Assembly (NCBI RefSeq): GCF_021278965.1
Contig: NZ_CP065589.1
Span: 3,663,001-3,727,000, forward strand
Origin: Chryseobacterium capnotolerans
GTDB taxonomy: Bacteria > Bacteroidota > Bacteroidia > Flavobacteriales > Weeksellaceae
Reading direction: 5' to 3'
DNA length: 64,000 nucleotides
The stretch's first letter is position 1. Each line of letters begins with the position of its first letter. A program made the position numbers and the translations under genes. This document shows positions 8,631-19,135 of the stretch, in pieces. The notes below the pieces were generated by a model, which saw nothing but the letters and a program-made list of their open reading frames with translations, did not search any database and was not told where the DNA came from.

Positions 8631-10825
8631 TTAATTAATATCTACTTGAGCTCCTTTAATGGTCACATTACCATCTATAACTATTCCTGGATTTCCTGCT
8701 TTTTTTCCAACATTGGTAAGACTAAGTCCTTCTATATTCACAGTATCGGCCTTCACAGTAATAGCAGTTTTTGATATTTCAATACTACTATTTCCCACTT
8801 TAATCGTTATTTTTTCAGCTCCGGTTAAATCAATAACTCCGACATTATCCATTTTAAATACACTTTTCCCTTTTCCTACTTCAACTTTATGCGTATTTCC
8901 AACATCAGCAATATGATCACAGCCAACTTCTAATTTCTTATTATTCCCAATTTTATCTGTTTTATCATTACCAACAGTTTTAGTACTGTCATTATTAGCA
9001 TTGTGTACCACATTCCCAGCTCCATCAAAGAACATATTGGCACCACCTTGATCTTTTAGATTCATGGATCCAGCACCATTATCATATTTCAGCTCGGCTC
9101 CGCTTCTTCCACTAAAGCTCATCACATTATTCCCAGCACCTCCTCCGGCACCAATTCCCCCATGAAACATTCCTCCCATGACAAAAGGGCGGTCTGGATG
9201 CTGGTGTACAAAGTTGATGATAACCTGGTCTCCTACTTCAGGAATAGACATGAAACCACGGTTTTTGCTTACTTTATCGCTGCTGCCGGCATCTGGAGAC
9301 ATCACACGGATAAATTCTGTAATATCCGGTCCGTTCTGCCAGTCGAACTGTACCTGAACTCTTCCCTGATTTTGAGGATCTGTATTGGATACCACTTTGG
9401 CAAACTGAGCTTCCGCTCTTGGTATTTCGAATTCCGGACGTGGAATATAGCCGGTATCTGCAGCAATAGCTTCAAATTTACCATCATAATATCCTCTGGC
9501 ATCTACTTCATGGGTAACTTCAACAATCATCAGTTTAGTGAAATAAGAAGTTTCATTGCTTTCGGATTTACGCATTTCAATATCTGCAGTACATCCCGGG
9601 TATAAGAAAGGAACGGTAGTAGTCCCGGAAGTGATAAAAACTTCTGAAGCCTTACTTCCGGCAGTTCCTTTTTGGGAAGCATCAATATCCATAAAGGATA
9701 TGGCCTTTATCGGAGCCACTCTTAAAGATGGAGTGGTAAACGTTTTTTCTGAAATTTCGTAAGCACGTCTTGCAATATCCGAAGTATGATTGATCTTTGA
9801 ACTTCCCCCGTCATTTTTTCGTTTTTACTGCTGTTGTACCCATAAAAACTAGGACTTACGTGCTGGGCTTTCATTTTGATCGCGATATCACTCACACTGC
9901 TGCCATAAGTAAGTTTCAAAGGTTTTTCCTGAGGCGGAAGTTTTCCAAAATGTAATACTTCACCGTCATAGTAAAACTGTTCTCCGTAAGCTTCAGCCAT
10001 TCTTGCCAGATAATTATAGTGGGTTTCTTCGTATTGTGAGCTATAGGAAACGTTTCCATGCTGAGCATCTACTCTGAAATCAAATTTATTCTGCCCCAAT
10101 CCTTCACTGATGACATGATATGCAATACTGTTCAAACTGATCGGCTGACTTCCTCCAAAGCTTTGAATATGAGGAGCTGCATCCAAAAGTACAGTCGGGC
10201 TATATCCTTTAAGAACAATATTCCCAAGACTGCCTTTTTCCTGACTGAATCCAACTTCAGTGACTACGCCTACAAAATTACGTTCAGCACCTTGTATGAT
10301 GTCTTTATATTTGAAAACAACAGTAATTCTTTTTCCAAGAAAGTTCTGTGCTTCCTGAAGATTGTGATTTTCTGCACTCCCCAATGTATCATGAGCCAGT
10401 GTAAGGCTAAATTCATGATGTTTGGTAGCACTTTGTACCAATTTAAAATGCTTGAAATGCTTGATGATTTGCCCTTCAATGACCACATCCAGTTTTACCA
10501 CACGGTTGATTCCGGCAATAATACTTTGAGGAATGGCTTCGGCATTATGTATTTTTGAGGTAGGTTGTTTGGCCCACACTTTATTTTCAACGATAGAGGG
10601 GTTATTCGGAACAAAAGTTTGGTTCATAAACATATTGGCTCCCTGTACATCGCTCATGACCTGTTGTCCAGCTTTTACAGCTTTCTTCACTTTACTGCCC
10701 GCTTTATTTAGCTTCTCTTCTGCTTTTCCGGCAACATTTTCCGTTGCATTTTTCAACTGCTCTTTACTGCCTTTGATATCAGCCTTTGGGCTATCTACTT
10801 TAATTGTTTTGTCAGCCTGAAACAT
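8631..10825 (-). CDS. tssI: T6SS spike protein VgrG (TssI), copy 1, frameshifted
   Basis: Trimeric spike at the tip of the Hcp tube. Full length ~731 residues. N-terminal gp27-like part matches copy 2 (NHHEFSLTLAHD-type motif, PPQ.KP.KLTYGS, FYGYNSSKNEK); the gp5 OB-fold region contains GRVQVQFDWQ, VMSPDAG and IPEVGDQVIINFVHQHPDRP; the C-terminus is a polar beta-helix with repeated DKIGNNKKLEVG-type strands. The frame breaks at a run of five C (coding G) at 9805-9809; a sixth G restores TGGSSKINHTSDIARRAYE and continuous reading. It carries ~75 extra residues at the N-terminus compared with copy 2, Lys/Ala-rich and helix-like. Confidence 0.9.
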
Positions 10826-10954
10826 AGTGCTTGTGTTTAAATTAAAAATTAAATAAACTGCTGATTATACAGCAACAGAATCAAAAAATATAAGGCTAGA
10901 TCTACAAAATCTGTTGATGAAAAAAATGAGTTCTTAAAATCTATGCTGTCCTTA

Positions 10955-11003
10955 TATAAAAACAGGACAGCATACTCTTCCGAGCGCACTGTCCTGTACC
11001 AAT
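10955..11003 (-). terminator. Terminator after tssD copy 2
   Basis: Inverted repeat ACAGGACAG / CTGTCCTGT (about 10963-10998), followed on the minus strand by TTTTTATAT. It lies just downstream of the tssD stop at 11032 and separates it from vgrG copy 1. Confidence 0.65.
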
Positions 11004-11031
11004 TTTATTTTTACTAAGATGATGAATAGGC

Positions 11032-11445
11032 TTATTTACCTGCCGAAGGCCACAGTCCAGCGTATTGAGAAGTACCGTAGTCGATAGTTTCAGCACTGAT
11101 TACGAAGCTGATTAGCATACTATTGCTATCGATTGCATCAAAGTCTACTTCGTGCTGGATAACGTATCCGTTCTCCCATTTCAAAGTGATCAATGTTCCT
11201 TCTTCGTGAGATTTGTTGAAAACAATTTCTCCTACTGTTGGCTTATATTTTCCGTTCAATAAGCTTTCAAGGATATCTGATTTTTCAGTAGCTTCTACTG
11301 TAACTTTGATAAGAGCGTTAGAAGGATCTGATGCTACACGTCCTGATACGTCTGTAGATCTTGATACGCTGTAGTTCAGCTTTAATAGTTTTTGACCTTC
11401 TCCGTTGTTGAATTTTAAGATTCCTCTCGAATTTCTTTCTGCCAT
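11032..11445 (-). CDS. tssD: T6SS tube protein TssD (Hcp), copy 2
   Basis: Second of three Hcp-type tube genes, 137 residues, identical to copy 1 except Leu for Met at residue 23. Bounded by its own promoter and terminator, immediately upstream of vgrG copy 1. Near-identity with copy 1 over 8 kb distance suggests recent duplication or ongoing gene conversion. Confidence 0.93.
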   Translation of the reverse strand: MAERNSRGILKFNNGEGQKLLKLNYSVSRSTDVSGRVASDPSNALIKVTVEATEKSDILESLLNGKYKPTVGEIVFNKSHEEGTLITLKWENGYVIQHEVDFDAIDSNSMLISFVISAETIDYGTSQYAGLWPSAGK

Positions 11446-11497
11446 GATTTGTAAATTTTAATCGTTAATAATATTTTGTGATTCAGTGATTGTATAG

Positions 11498-11505
11498 CAA
11501 ATATA
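11498..11505 (-). promoter_or_regulatory. tssD copy 2 promoter, -7 box
   Basis: TATATTTG on the minus strand, matching TAnnTTTG, 60 bp from the ATG as in the other tssD copies. Confidence 0.78.
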
Positions 11506-11553
11506 GAAGGTCTTTTTCCGGGAAAAAAACTTTTAACTATAAATCTGAAAAAT

Positions 11554-11590
11554 TGTAGTAGTTCTACGACTTTTTGTAGTAATTCTACGA
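11554..11590. promoter_or_regulatory. Paired GTAG-N5-CTAC operator upstream of tssD copy 2
   Basis: TGTAGTAGTTCTACGA at 11554-11569 and TGTAGTAATTCTACGA at 11575-11590, 21 bp apart, 109 bp from the ATG. The remainder of the 11446-11938 spacer is AT-rich and holds only the transglycosylase terminator. Confidence 0.88.
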
Positions 11591-11883
11591 CATTGGATTT
11601 AATAACTCCACTTAAACGCACTATACAAAAGCATTTTCAAAAAACCATAAAACACTGACTAAAAGGGATATTTTCCACCTAAATGAGAAATATTAATACT
11701 TTTTAAGTAAAAATTAACACACTTTAACTTTTACTTAAAAGCATAAAATATGGCAATAAAACACACCAATCTTTGCTTAAAAACTTATGTTCATTTGTAA
11801 TTAATTTTATTCTTTACTATGGAAATAAAGAACTTTATTGAATTTCGTATCATTATTAAGAATAAAAAAGACATGAAAATTCA

Positions 11884-11920
11884 AAAAAATAACCAAACCT
11901 TCAAGTGGTTTGGTTACATA
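11884..11920 (-). terminator. Rho-independent terminator after the lytic transglycosylase
   Basis: Perfect stem AACCAAACC (11891-11899) / GGTTTGGTT (11907-11915) with a 7-nt loop, followed on the minus strand by ATTTTTTTGA; 24 bp past the stop at 11939. Confidence 0.85.
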
Positions 11921-11938
11921 TTAATAAAGTTACTTTGT

Positions 11939-12817
11939 TTAAGGTTGTATCCCTGCTCCGGCTCCAGCACTTTCTTTGATTGATCTGGTGAGAATCTTGT
12001 TCTTTCTGAGAAGAAAATCCGGCATCAGATCAGTAGGAAGATAAAAAGTACTTTCTCCTTTTTTATGCAGTTCTTCTGTAATTCCAGGATTCCAGGCAAG
12101 AATTTTATCAACATCCACATCCAGTTCATCAGCAATTACATTCAGACTAAATCCGGCATTGATCTCTGTTTCTGATAATGCTTCATTGGGTATTTTTCTA
12201 TTTCCATCTTCAAAAAACACTTTGTTAATCCTTGCAGAATTGTAATTATTTAACACACTCTGCAATTCTCCTGTTGCATAGCAAGCATTCAGATATTTTT
12301 TCACATGATTAATGGTTTCTGCAGGAAGATATTTGTAGAATTCATGGTATTGGCTGGAACCTGCAGCCTGCATAGCTTTGGCAACATTTCCTTCACCACA
12401 GTTGTAAGCAGCGACCACTGTGACCCAGTTATTATATTTTTTGTACAGATTCGCCAGTGAAATAACTGCTGTTTTTGTGCTTTTGTACACATCTGTACGC
12501 TGATGTTCTGCAAGGCCATACTGATTGGCATGCGCCGTCATCAGCTGCCATACTCCTACTGCTCCGGCTCCGGAGGTAATATTTTTGTCAAAATGGGATT
12601 CAATAAGGGCTAAGTTTCTTAAATGCTTGGGAAGCCCTTTCTGCAGAAGCAGCTGTTCAATAAATTCAACAAGATCTTTATTGGAGTTAATAATTCCCTG
12701 GTATTTTCTCACACTGCTTTCTGAGGTATCTGATGCAGCAAGAAACTGTCCGTTTACTATAGCAACAGTTCCCAAAAGCATTATCCCTGTAAAGATATTT
12801 CTGACAATTGTTTTCAT
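11939..12817 (-). CDS. Exported lytic murein transglycosylase with LysM-like tail, T6SS-associated
   Basis: Cleaves peptidoglycan glycan strands, probably to let the T6SS envelope complex pass. From the Met at 12817 (a start at 12847 adds ten residues ahead of the signal peptide) the order is signal peptide, SLT/MltD-type catalytic domain with the Glu of ALIESHF (~residue 73), GAGAVGVWQLM and AAYNCGEGNV, then a LysM-like C-terminus (FSLNVIADELDVDVDKILAWN). It follows clpV by about 70 bp in the same direction. The motifs are diagnostic of the fold; the T6SS role is from context. Confidence 0.88.
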   Translation of the reverse strand: MKTIVRNIFTGIMLLGTVAIVNGQFLAASDTSESSVRKYQGIINSNKDLVEFIEQLLLQKGLPKHLRNLALIESHFDKNITSGAGAVGVWQLMTAHANQYGLAEHQRTDVYKSTKTAVISLANLYKKYNNWVTVVAAYNCGEGNVAKAMQAAGSSQYHEFYKYLPAETINHVKKYLNACYATGELQSVLNNYNSARINKVFFEDGNRKIPNEALSETEINAGFSLNVIADELDVDVDKILAWNPGITEELHKKGESTFYLPTDLMPDFLLRKNKILTRSIKESAGAGAGIQP

Positions 12818-12884
12818 CTTACTGTTATTTATAAAGCAAAAGGCCAATTGATATCATTCTACCTTTTTACTATTTACTTTCTTA

Positions 12885-15381
12885 CTAATCTACTTTCCAG
12901 CTTAGTTTTTCTTCTTCCTTATTCCAGTCTACATGAATGGTCTGCCCGGATTTCACTTCTTCTCTTACGATCATTTTAGAAATAGGCCTTGCCAGCTGTG
13001 CACGGATCACTCCGGAAATCTGTCTGGCTCCATATTTACTGCTGAACCCGCCAAGAGCAAGATTCCTGACTGCATCATCACTGATTTTTAAAGTAATTCC
13101 AAGTCTCGTTAATGAAGTATGAAGTGATTTTAACTGAATATTGAAGATTCTTTCAGCAATAGATTCCGTGATTGGGGCAAAAGGAATAATCTCTGTAATT
13201 CTGGCTAAAAATTCCGGTCTGAACCTTCCTGAATTAGACATAATCTGCATCAGTGAAGATGATTCAGGGATTTTCCCTTCTTCAAACTGCTTTACAATTT
13301 CTTCGCTTCCAATATTAGAAGTGAATAAGATCAGAGCATTGCTGAAATCTCCTTCTTTACCAAGCTTATCGTGTACTTTTCCTTCGTCCATGATCTGAAG
13401 GAATACATCAAATACGGAATGGTGGGCTTTTTCAATTTCGTCAAACAAAACCACAGTATACGGCTGTTGTCTAATCTTATTAACCAGCATCCCTCCTTCT
13501 TCATATCCTACATATCCCGGAGGCGCTCCATAAAGTAATGCCGCTGAATGTTCTTCTTTAAATTCCGACATATCGAAACGAACCATTGCTTTCTCATCGT
13601 TGAACAATAGCTCTGCCATTGATTTGGCAAGCTCTGTCTTTCCGGTTCCGGTAGGTCCTAGAAGGAAGAAGGATCCAATGGGCTGTCCTGGTTTGTTTAG
13701 CCCACTTCGATTTTCAACAATAGCATCAGAAAGGATCTTTAATGCATGATCCTGACCTACAACTCTATTTAATAGAAGGGATTCCATATTCAGGAGCTTT
13801 TCTTTTTCCTGTGCCTGGATTTTTCCGATTGGAATATTGGTTTTAGCAGCCATTACAGCAGCCAGTTCCAAACGGTCTACTTTTTTCTCTTTTTTTCGCA
13901 GCATGCTGTAAAAGCTCTGCATAGGTATCTTCAATGATTTTCTGAATCTGATCTACCGGCATTGAGTTGTCCAGAGCAGGCTGTTCACTCAATGATCCCC
14001 ATAAAATAGGGCTTATTTTGTCTCTCAATAAATTATAAGTCCAGATCAGTTCGTCTGCCTTATCTTTATTATCAAGGTATTCTTCTTTTAAGATAGCATC
14101 ATAACTTTCTTTCCAACTGTCAAGTTCTTTTTCAGAAAGCTCATCCAACATTTTGATGGCTGCCATGGTTCTGTCTAGTAAATCAATGGCTGCATCTGGT
14201 AATTTTTTACCTTTAGCATATCTTTTTGCCAGACGTACACATTCCGGAAGGGCTGTTTTTTCCACTTCAATTCCGTGATGTTTTTTATAGCCTTCCAGAA
14301 GAACGTCAATCATTTTCACACAAGTTTTTTCATCCGGTTCATTGACCGTTAATACTTCGAAACGACGGTTGAAAGCCTGTTCCGGCTCAATGATTTTTCT
14401 GTATTCTTCCTGAGTGGTAGCACCGATTACCGTAATTTCCCCTCTTGCCAATTCAGGCTTCAAAAGGTTAGCAACATTTCCGATGCTTCCTTTCGGGTCT
14501 AAAAGGGTATGGATCTCATCAATGAAAAGAATCGCTTTTTCAATTTTTTTGCATTCATTGATTACTTTTTTCAGACGGTCTTCTATCTCACCTTTGTAAG
14601 ATGTTCCGGCTAATAAAGCTCCAGTGTCCAACTCTAAAAGGGTTCCGTTCTTCAGCATTTCCGGAACATTTCCTTTTGTAATTTCTATAGCAAACCCTTC
14701 TACCAATGCTGTTTTACCTACTCCCGGTTCTCCAATGATGATTACATTCGGTTTGCTTCTTCGGCAAAGGATTTCTACCAGCATTCTCAGTTCTTTGTCT
14801 CTACCGATAATATTTTCAAGGTCTCCTTTTCTAGCCTGTGCTGTTCTGTCTACACAGTAGCTTTTAATGGATGGAAGAGATGCGTCTGCAAAATCTGATC
14901 CATTGGAAAATAATGAAGCAAAATCCCCATTTTCAGAAACGGTAAATGGAGTATCTTTTCTATATAGGTTAAAGATTTCATGCTCTCTAAGCGGTAATGA
15001 CTTCAATTGCTGAAGAGAAAACACAACCTGAGGCTTTACAATGGCAGTAAGGATACAAATTGGGGTAATTTCATCCAACCCTAGCTTTAAACGGATATCG
15101 TCTGCTTCTTCTATAAGTGTATCTACGGCTTCATCCTGGCCTACTTCATCCGGAAGATGACTGGTTTTAGGATATTCTTCAATACGCACATCTGCCCATT
15201 CGTAGAAATAACCGGGATCTTTATCTATGCTTTTTAAAAATTCATTAAGACCAATATCTTTATGCATCAGCGCCTGCAAAATATGCGGGCCTCCGTAAGT
15301 GCCATTATAATTTTCCCTCGCTATCGACTGAGCAATATGAAATAGCTGCTTTACTGTTTCGTTGGTTACTAGTACTCCCAT
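12885..15381 (-). CDS. tssH: T6SS sheath-recycling ATPase ClpV (TssH), frameshifted
   Basis: AAA+ unfoldase of the Clp/HSP100 class that disassembles the contracted sheath. About 831 residues once the frame is repaired. Order: N-terminal Clp repeats; first AAA domain with Walker A GEPGVGKTA (residue ~217) and Walker B ILFIDEIHTLL; a middle region; second AAA domain with GPTGTGKTE, VVLFDEIEKAH and the NIGSEE sensor; C-terminal D2 small domain. The frame is lost in the T-rich stretch 13881-13896 (A6 and A7 on the coding strand); deleting one A joins KKREK to VDRLELAAV. The neighbourhood (tssD, vgrG) favours ClpV over ClpB. The 278-bp spacer upstream (15382-15659) contains no gene. Confidence 0.93.
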
Positions 15382-15659
15382 TTATAATTTTTCTTATATT
15401 AATATTTGCGTTCTGTTTACCTATTGTTTTCAGATGATTTGATGTTCTTTTCTTTCTTTGAACCCTGTACTTTTATTACTGGTGATTCATAAACCAAAGA
15501 GGGTTCTTTTATTTTGCTAAAATTAAATATTTTATTCTAAATGTGATAAAGATAGTTAATTCTTCAATTAGAGAAGTAATAAGCGTATGTTTTTATCCTT
15601 TCCTCGCTTTTAAACTACTTATAAAATCCCGTATTTCTTCTCCCACAGCCTAATATCTC

Positions 15660-16331
15660 TTATATATTCAGAAAATAAAGAAGGATCAGGCTTAACCACT
15701 GAAGACCTATATAGATATAAAAAATCATAGCTGAAGGTTCTGCCAGTTCGTGTAATTTTTCTATCAGCGTATTTTTCATGATTTCATAAAAATCTACATT
15801 TTCATCGCCTAAATTCAGTTCATCAAATTTCACTTTATTCAGGGCATATCCCAAAACACGTTTAAGGATTTTATTTTCAGAGCTGTTTTTGAATTCATTC
15901 AACAGCCTTACTTTTGCCAATGCATAATCTGTACTGTTGCGGACGACTACCGGCTCGGTATTTTTAATTTTATTAATAATTTTATCGATAAAAGGAACCA
16001 GAATTGTTTTGGAATGGTCTTGTACAAGCCTGCTGATAATTCTTGACATGCCGTATTTTGTAGAGAAAATACCAATACAAAATGGGGCTGCAACCATTAA
16101 CAAGTAAAAAAGACTTGCTGATAAAGGTTTTGCCATAACAGTTGCAATCAAAAAGGCAAAAGCTCCACTATGACCTAATGATGAGCCTAAACTTTCAGCC
16201 ATGATATAAATACCCAAAGAGAAAGTGATAACGGTTGAAAGAATTCCTATGGCATAAATTTTAAATACGCTGAAGATAAATACTGCGGATAGTTTAGAAA
16301 AATATTTTATGTGATCGGTGATTTTGTTCAT
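15660..16331 (-). CDS. Membrane protein of unknown function next to clpV
   Basis: Not recognised. 223 residues: two or three hydrophobic segments in the first 100 residues (FKIYAIGILSTVITFSLGIY; LSASLFYLLMVAAPFCIGIF), a central cytoplasmic helical region, and a C-terminal helix (IFYIYIGLQWLSLILLYF). Separated from clpV by ~280 bp. Could be a T6SS accessory or immunity protein; the sequence gives no decision. Confidence 0.55.
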   Translation of the reverse strand: MNKITDHIKYFSKLSAVFIFSVFKIYAIGILSTVITFSLGIYIMAESLGSSLGHSGAFAFLIATVMAKPLSASLFYLLMVAAPFCIGIFSTKYGMSRIISRLVQDHSKTILVPFIDKIINKIKNTEPVVVRNSTDYALAKVRLLNEFKNSSENKILKRVLGYALNKVKFDELNLGDENVDFYEIMKNTLIEKLHELAEPSAMIFYIYIGLQWLSLILLYFLNI

Positions 16332-16444
16332 TAGTGTTTAATTTAGAACATGGTTTTATTAATAAAGGTTTTTGGTTTCTCTTATGAGCAGTACAATATA
16401 ATCAATATTTTAATTGTAAAAGAATCCGTAATAATCCCATATTT

Positions 16445-17713
16445 TTAATAGAAAATTTCCTGAACCTCTATTTCTTTTGTACCAGGATTATAGGTTTCTT
16501 TTTTAACGAGCCGCCCTTTACTATCGCATCTATAAGTTATTGAATCTGAATCAACGAGTTGTTTGGTTGGCTTCTTTTGTTCATTGGAGTTACTATAAAT
16601 ACTATATTGATGAAGTGAGATATTGATTTCCGAAGGCTGATAAGTATATTTTGTTTCCATAATCCGTAAAGGAATTGCTGACTGATCTTTCAATTTTTTC
16701 CATGCGTGCTTCTTCTGTTCTTCCATGGAAATTGTCTCCCATTTTCCGTTGACTAAAACAGTTGAATTTATAATATCATACTCATAACTTACCGCATTAA
16801 TCACCTCATCTTTAAGATAGGTATATGTTTTTTTAACAAAATGATTCATGATTTTTCCCGGGTGGTCATTATCTATAGTTCCTGAATATTCAAGGATACT
16901 CACCAATTTATTTTCATTGTTATAAGTAAAATCAATGATATCATTCCGGTTTTGGGTATATTTTTTTATCAGTTGCCCCTGTTTGTTATACTCGTAGAAA
17001 AATGTCTTTGTTTGATCTTTGATTATATTTCCATTGGGAGCTATCTCTTTCTCCCAGGCATTTTCTTTCTGTATATAGCCATTTTTATCATACACCCAAG
17101 TTATCTCTGATTTAAAATTTTCATCGTCCTGCTTTCTGAAAATCAATCTTGATTTTTCATCATATCTATTTTCCAACAAAACTTTATTTAGCAACATTCT
17201 TTCTTTAGCTAGTTTCAAAAGCTGCCCATATTTGTTATACTGATACAGATATTTGCTTTTACCTTCCGGAACATCTATTTCCATGGTTTTGATGAGCCCC
17301 AGTTTATTCAATTCTATATGGGTAAAAAATTCTCCACCGCCTGTTCCCGCTGCTCCGAGTGCAAATTTGTGAAAATCTGCATATTTTTTGGGTACAATAT
17401 ATTTGAAATCATTGATTTTTAATAATCCTGCAAGATTCATTGCTTCCGGGTCCTTTAGGGTAAGGATATGTTTATCCAGGTCGGCTGTTAAATATAGGCT
17501 ATGATCTGAAGTTGGGGAATAAAATAGAATGGTATTTCCTTTTTTAGAATAAGCTGTTCTCTGATCCGGATAAAGTTCTGTCTCATTAAATATTTCTACC
17601 TCTCTATTGTTCTCTTCCCTCTTCGGATCACCTGAATAGCAACCGATAACCAGGCTAAAACATATGAAAATAAATCCTATTAACAGAATAGTTTTTGATT
17701 TGGAAATAGTCAT
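16445..17713 (-). CDS. Lipoprotein with YD-like repeats
   Basis: 422 residues. Signal peptide ends in a lipobox (VIGC), so the mature protein is lipid-anchored. The middle has YD-type repeats (YQYNKYGQLLKL, WVYDKNGYIQKE, FFYEYNKQGQLIKKY, FTYNNENKLVSI), as in Rhs/YwqK-like surface and antitoxin proteins. It lies at the far end of effector module B and downstream of a possible decayed effector tail, so it may be an immunity protein that outlived its toxin. Function not known. Confidence 0.6.
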   Translation of the reverse strand: MTISKSKTILLIGFIFICFSLVIGCYSGDPKREENNREVEIFNETELYPDQRTAYSKKGNTILFYSPTSDHSLYLTADLDKHILTLKDPEAMNLAGLLKINDFKYIVPKKYADFHKFALGAAGTGGGEFFTHIELNKLGLIKTMEIDVPEGKSKYLYQYNKYGQLLKLAKERMLLNKVLLENRYDEKSRLIFRKQDDENFKSEITWVYDKNGYIQKENAWEKEIAPNGNIIKDQTKTFFYEYNKQGQLIKKYTQNRNDIIDFTYNNENKLVSILEYSGTIDNDHPGKIMNHFVKKTYTYLKDEVINAVSYEYDIINSTVLVNGKWETISMEEQKKHAWKKLKDQSAIPLRIMETKYTYQPSEINISLHQYSIYSNSNEQKKPTKQLVDSDSITYRCDSKGRLVKKETYNPGTKEIEVQEIFY

Positions 17714-17885
17714 TTAGTTTTTTATTAAGCTTTTGAAGGGAAGGTACTGTTCCCGGTCGCTTCATCATATCCTTGATTCTTTTTCATCTTTTGTCGTTAC
17801 CAGCTCTGCGTTGTATTGTTTAACATCAACTACATAACCCGGATGAAAGAATTGCACTCCAGTGGCTTTCCAAAATAAATACAAA
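17714..17885 (-). pseudogene. Possible remnant of an effector C-terminus
   Basis: Between two candidate immunity genes. Reading the minus strand gives VVDVKQYNAELVTTKDEKE in one frame and KDMMKRPGTVPSL in the next, resembling YYAGLVTEQDEITFKDDIIKRPGSLAYL-like spacing (split here: YYAGLVTEQDE ... KDDIIKRPG) in the lipase effector at 19841. There is no start codon and the frame shifts. Similarity is short, so this is tentative. Confidence 0.35.
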
Positions 17886-17906
17886 TTACAGATTAGATCG
17901 GAAGTT

Positions 17907-18515
17907 TTAAAATTTTTCCAAATCAGAAAAACTTAAATCCTGTATTTTGGGCAAAGCATTGATTTTGATCTCTTTTTTCCTTTTGTTTAAGAGTTTCTCA
18001 GAACCTGTCACCTGTTCATACTCAATTTTTGTTTTGGCTATTAAGTCAATTCTCGTTTCAAAAGTGGTATCTTTTCCATCCCATATTACCCGTGATATTT
18101 TTACCAATTCAAAATTATTTTTATTCAGTCTGAATTCATAGCTGCTTTTCCGGTTATTAATATCAGTAAGCATTTTTAATATACCATCCTCAATAAAAAA
18201 ATCTGGAATTACATTACCATTATGTTTCCCATTTTTATAAGCCGGATATTCGTTTTCAATAAGTTTTGTAGAAGAAACGATCAGTTGAAGCTTTTTATTA
18301 GGCTGGGAGAGGAATATCTGTACTCTTACGGGTCTGGTATCATCTGTCACATCCATTTCTACCATAATCCTATCATTGCGTTTATCATTATTCAGATCCC
18401 CCACTTCTTCTTGTATCAGAGATGTATAATTGTTTTTATCAGCAGCTTTTTGTGAATATAAATTCACATTGGCCAAGAGAAGGAATATAACAATGGATGA
18501 TGATATTTTTTTCAT
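17907..18515 (-). CDS. Secreted protein of module B, candidate immunity
   Basis: 202 residues with a signal peptide (MKKISSSIVIFLLLANVNLY). Contains GDLNNDKRNDRIMV, a DxNxDxxxD-type calcium-binding loop seen in many Bacteroidetes periplasmic proteins. Otherwise unrecognised. It lies 32 bp after the third small membrane protein of the lipase module and may protect the periplasm against a T6SS effector; that role is inference. Confidence 0.55.
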   Translation of the reverse strand: MKKISSSIVIFLLLANVNLYSQKAADKNNYTSLIQEEVGDLNNDKRNDRIMVEMDVTDDTRPVRVQIFLSQPNKKLQLIVSSTKLIENEYPAYKNGKHNGNVIPDFFIEDGILKMLTDINNRKSSYEFRLNKNNFELVKISRVIWDGKDTTFETRIDLIAKTKIEYEQVTGSEKLLNKRKKEIKINALPKIQDLSFSDLEKF

Positions 18516-18547
18516 AATTATTTTTTATTGATTAATAAACTTTGCGG

Positions 18548-18901
18548 TTAAAATGCTCCTAATAATGATTGTAAAAAAGATTCAGAACCCTTTATATCAT
18601 AAAAGAATAAATTTAGAGAAATCCAATATACCTGAAATATTAAAAAAATAATTAAAATGATCATCAAAAATAAAAGCAAGAGTTTACTTTTTATTTTTAT
18701 TATAAAATAATACATTAATGAAATAGTTAAAAAAGGAATTATTGCCCCAATGCATCCAATTTGAGTAACTATTTTTATAATATTTTTTAGATCATATTTT
18801 TCTAAATAATTTAAAGATAAAATGTACCAACATGTAATTCCTATTGTTAATAGAATAAATATCAATAAACTAATTAATATGAACTTTCGAATGTTGTCCA
18901 T
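18548..18901 (-). CDS. Small four-helix membrane protein, immunity paralogue 3
   Basis: 117 residues, almost entirely hydrophobic with about four helices. Clearly a paralogue of the protein at 19483-19836: both have the GAIIP motif in the middle and end in SFLQSLL(G/E)(A/V)F. It directly follows a decayed copy of the lipase effector tail (18902-19135), repeating the effector-then-immunity order of the intact module. The sequence supports a shared family; immunity function is inferred. Confidence 0.7.
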   Translation of the reverse strand: MDNIRKFILISLLIFILLTIGITCWYILSLNYLEKYDLKNIIKIVTQIGCIGAIIPFLTISLMYYFIIKIKSKLLLLFLMIILIIFLIFQVYWISLNLFFYDIKGSESFLQSLLGAF

Positions 18902-19135
18902 TTCTATTTCTTTTCGTATCCAGGATTTTTTCCTGAACTAAATGAATTTTTTAACCATTCTTCAGCCCTTCCCTATAATTGGGTATGACTTAAACTATGA
19001 GATTCTATAACAAAGTATGATAGGTCATTTCAACATATAGTTACATCTTTTTTAATCTTGTTCTGTAGTAAACCCCACATAATATTTTCGCAATTTCCGC
19101 TTAATATTTTAAGTTGTTTATCTAAAAAACTTCTA
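18902..19135 (-). pseudogene. Decayed C-terminus of a lipase-type T6SS effector
   Basis: Minus-strand translation matches the last ~75 residues of the effector at 19841-21613: DKQLKILSGN (DAQLKILRGN), YYVGFTTEQD (YYAGLVTEQD), ESHSLSHTQL (ASHSLSHTQL), then a TAG where Trp stands, and EEWLKNSFSSGK (EEGLKNSFSSEK) to the end. There is no start, at least two substitution stops and small indels. It begins right at the stop of the 113-residue membrane gene, so it is an orphan tail left by duplication or recombination. Confidence 0.85.

Noticed and set aside
9162..9605. 147-residue plus-strand reading frame
   Set aside because: Antisense to the conserved VgrG OB-fold region.
10058..10558. 166-residue plus-strand reading frame
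   Set aside because: Antisense to the conserved N-terminal part of vgrG copy 1; composition is that of a shadow frame.
13881..13896. Programmed ribosomal frameshift in clpV at the A6/A7 runs
   Set aside because: The repair needs a +1 (or -2) shift and the A-AAA-AAG type heptamer is not in the right frame; seven other genes show similar indels, so an error is more likely.
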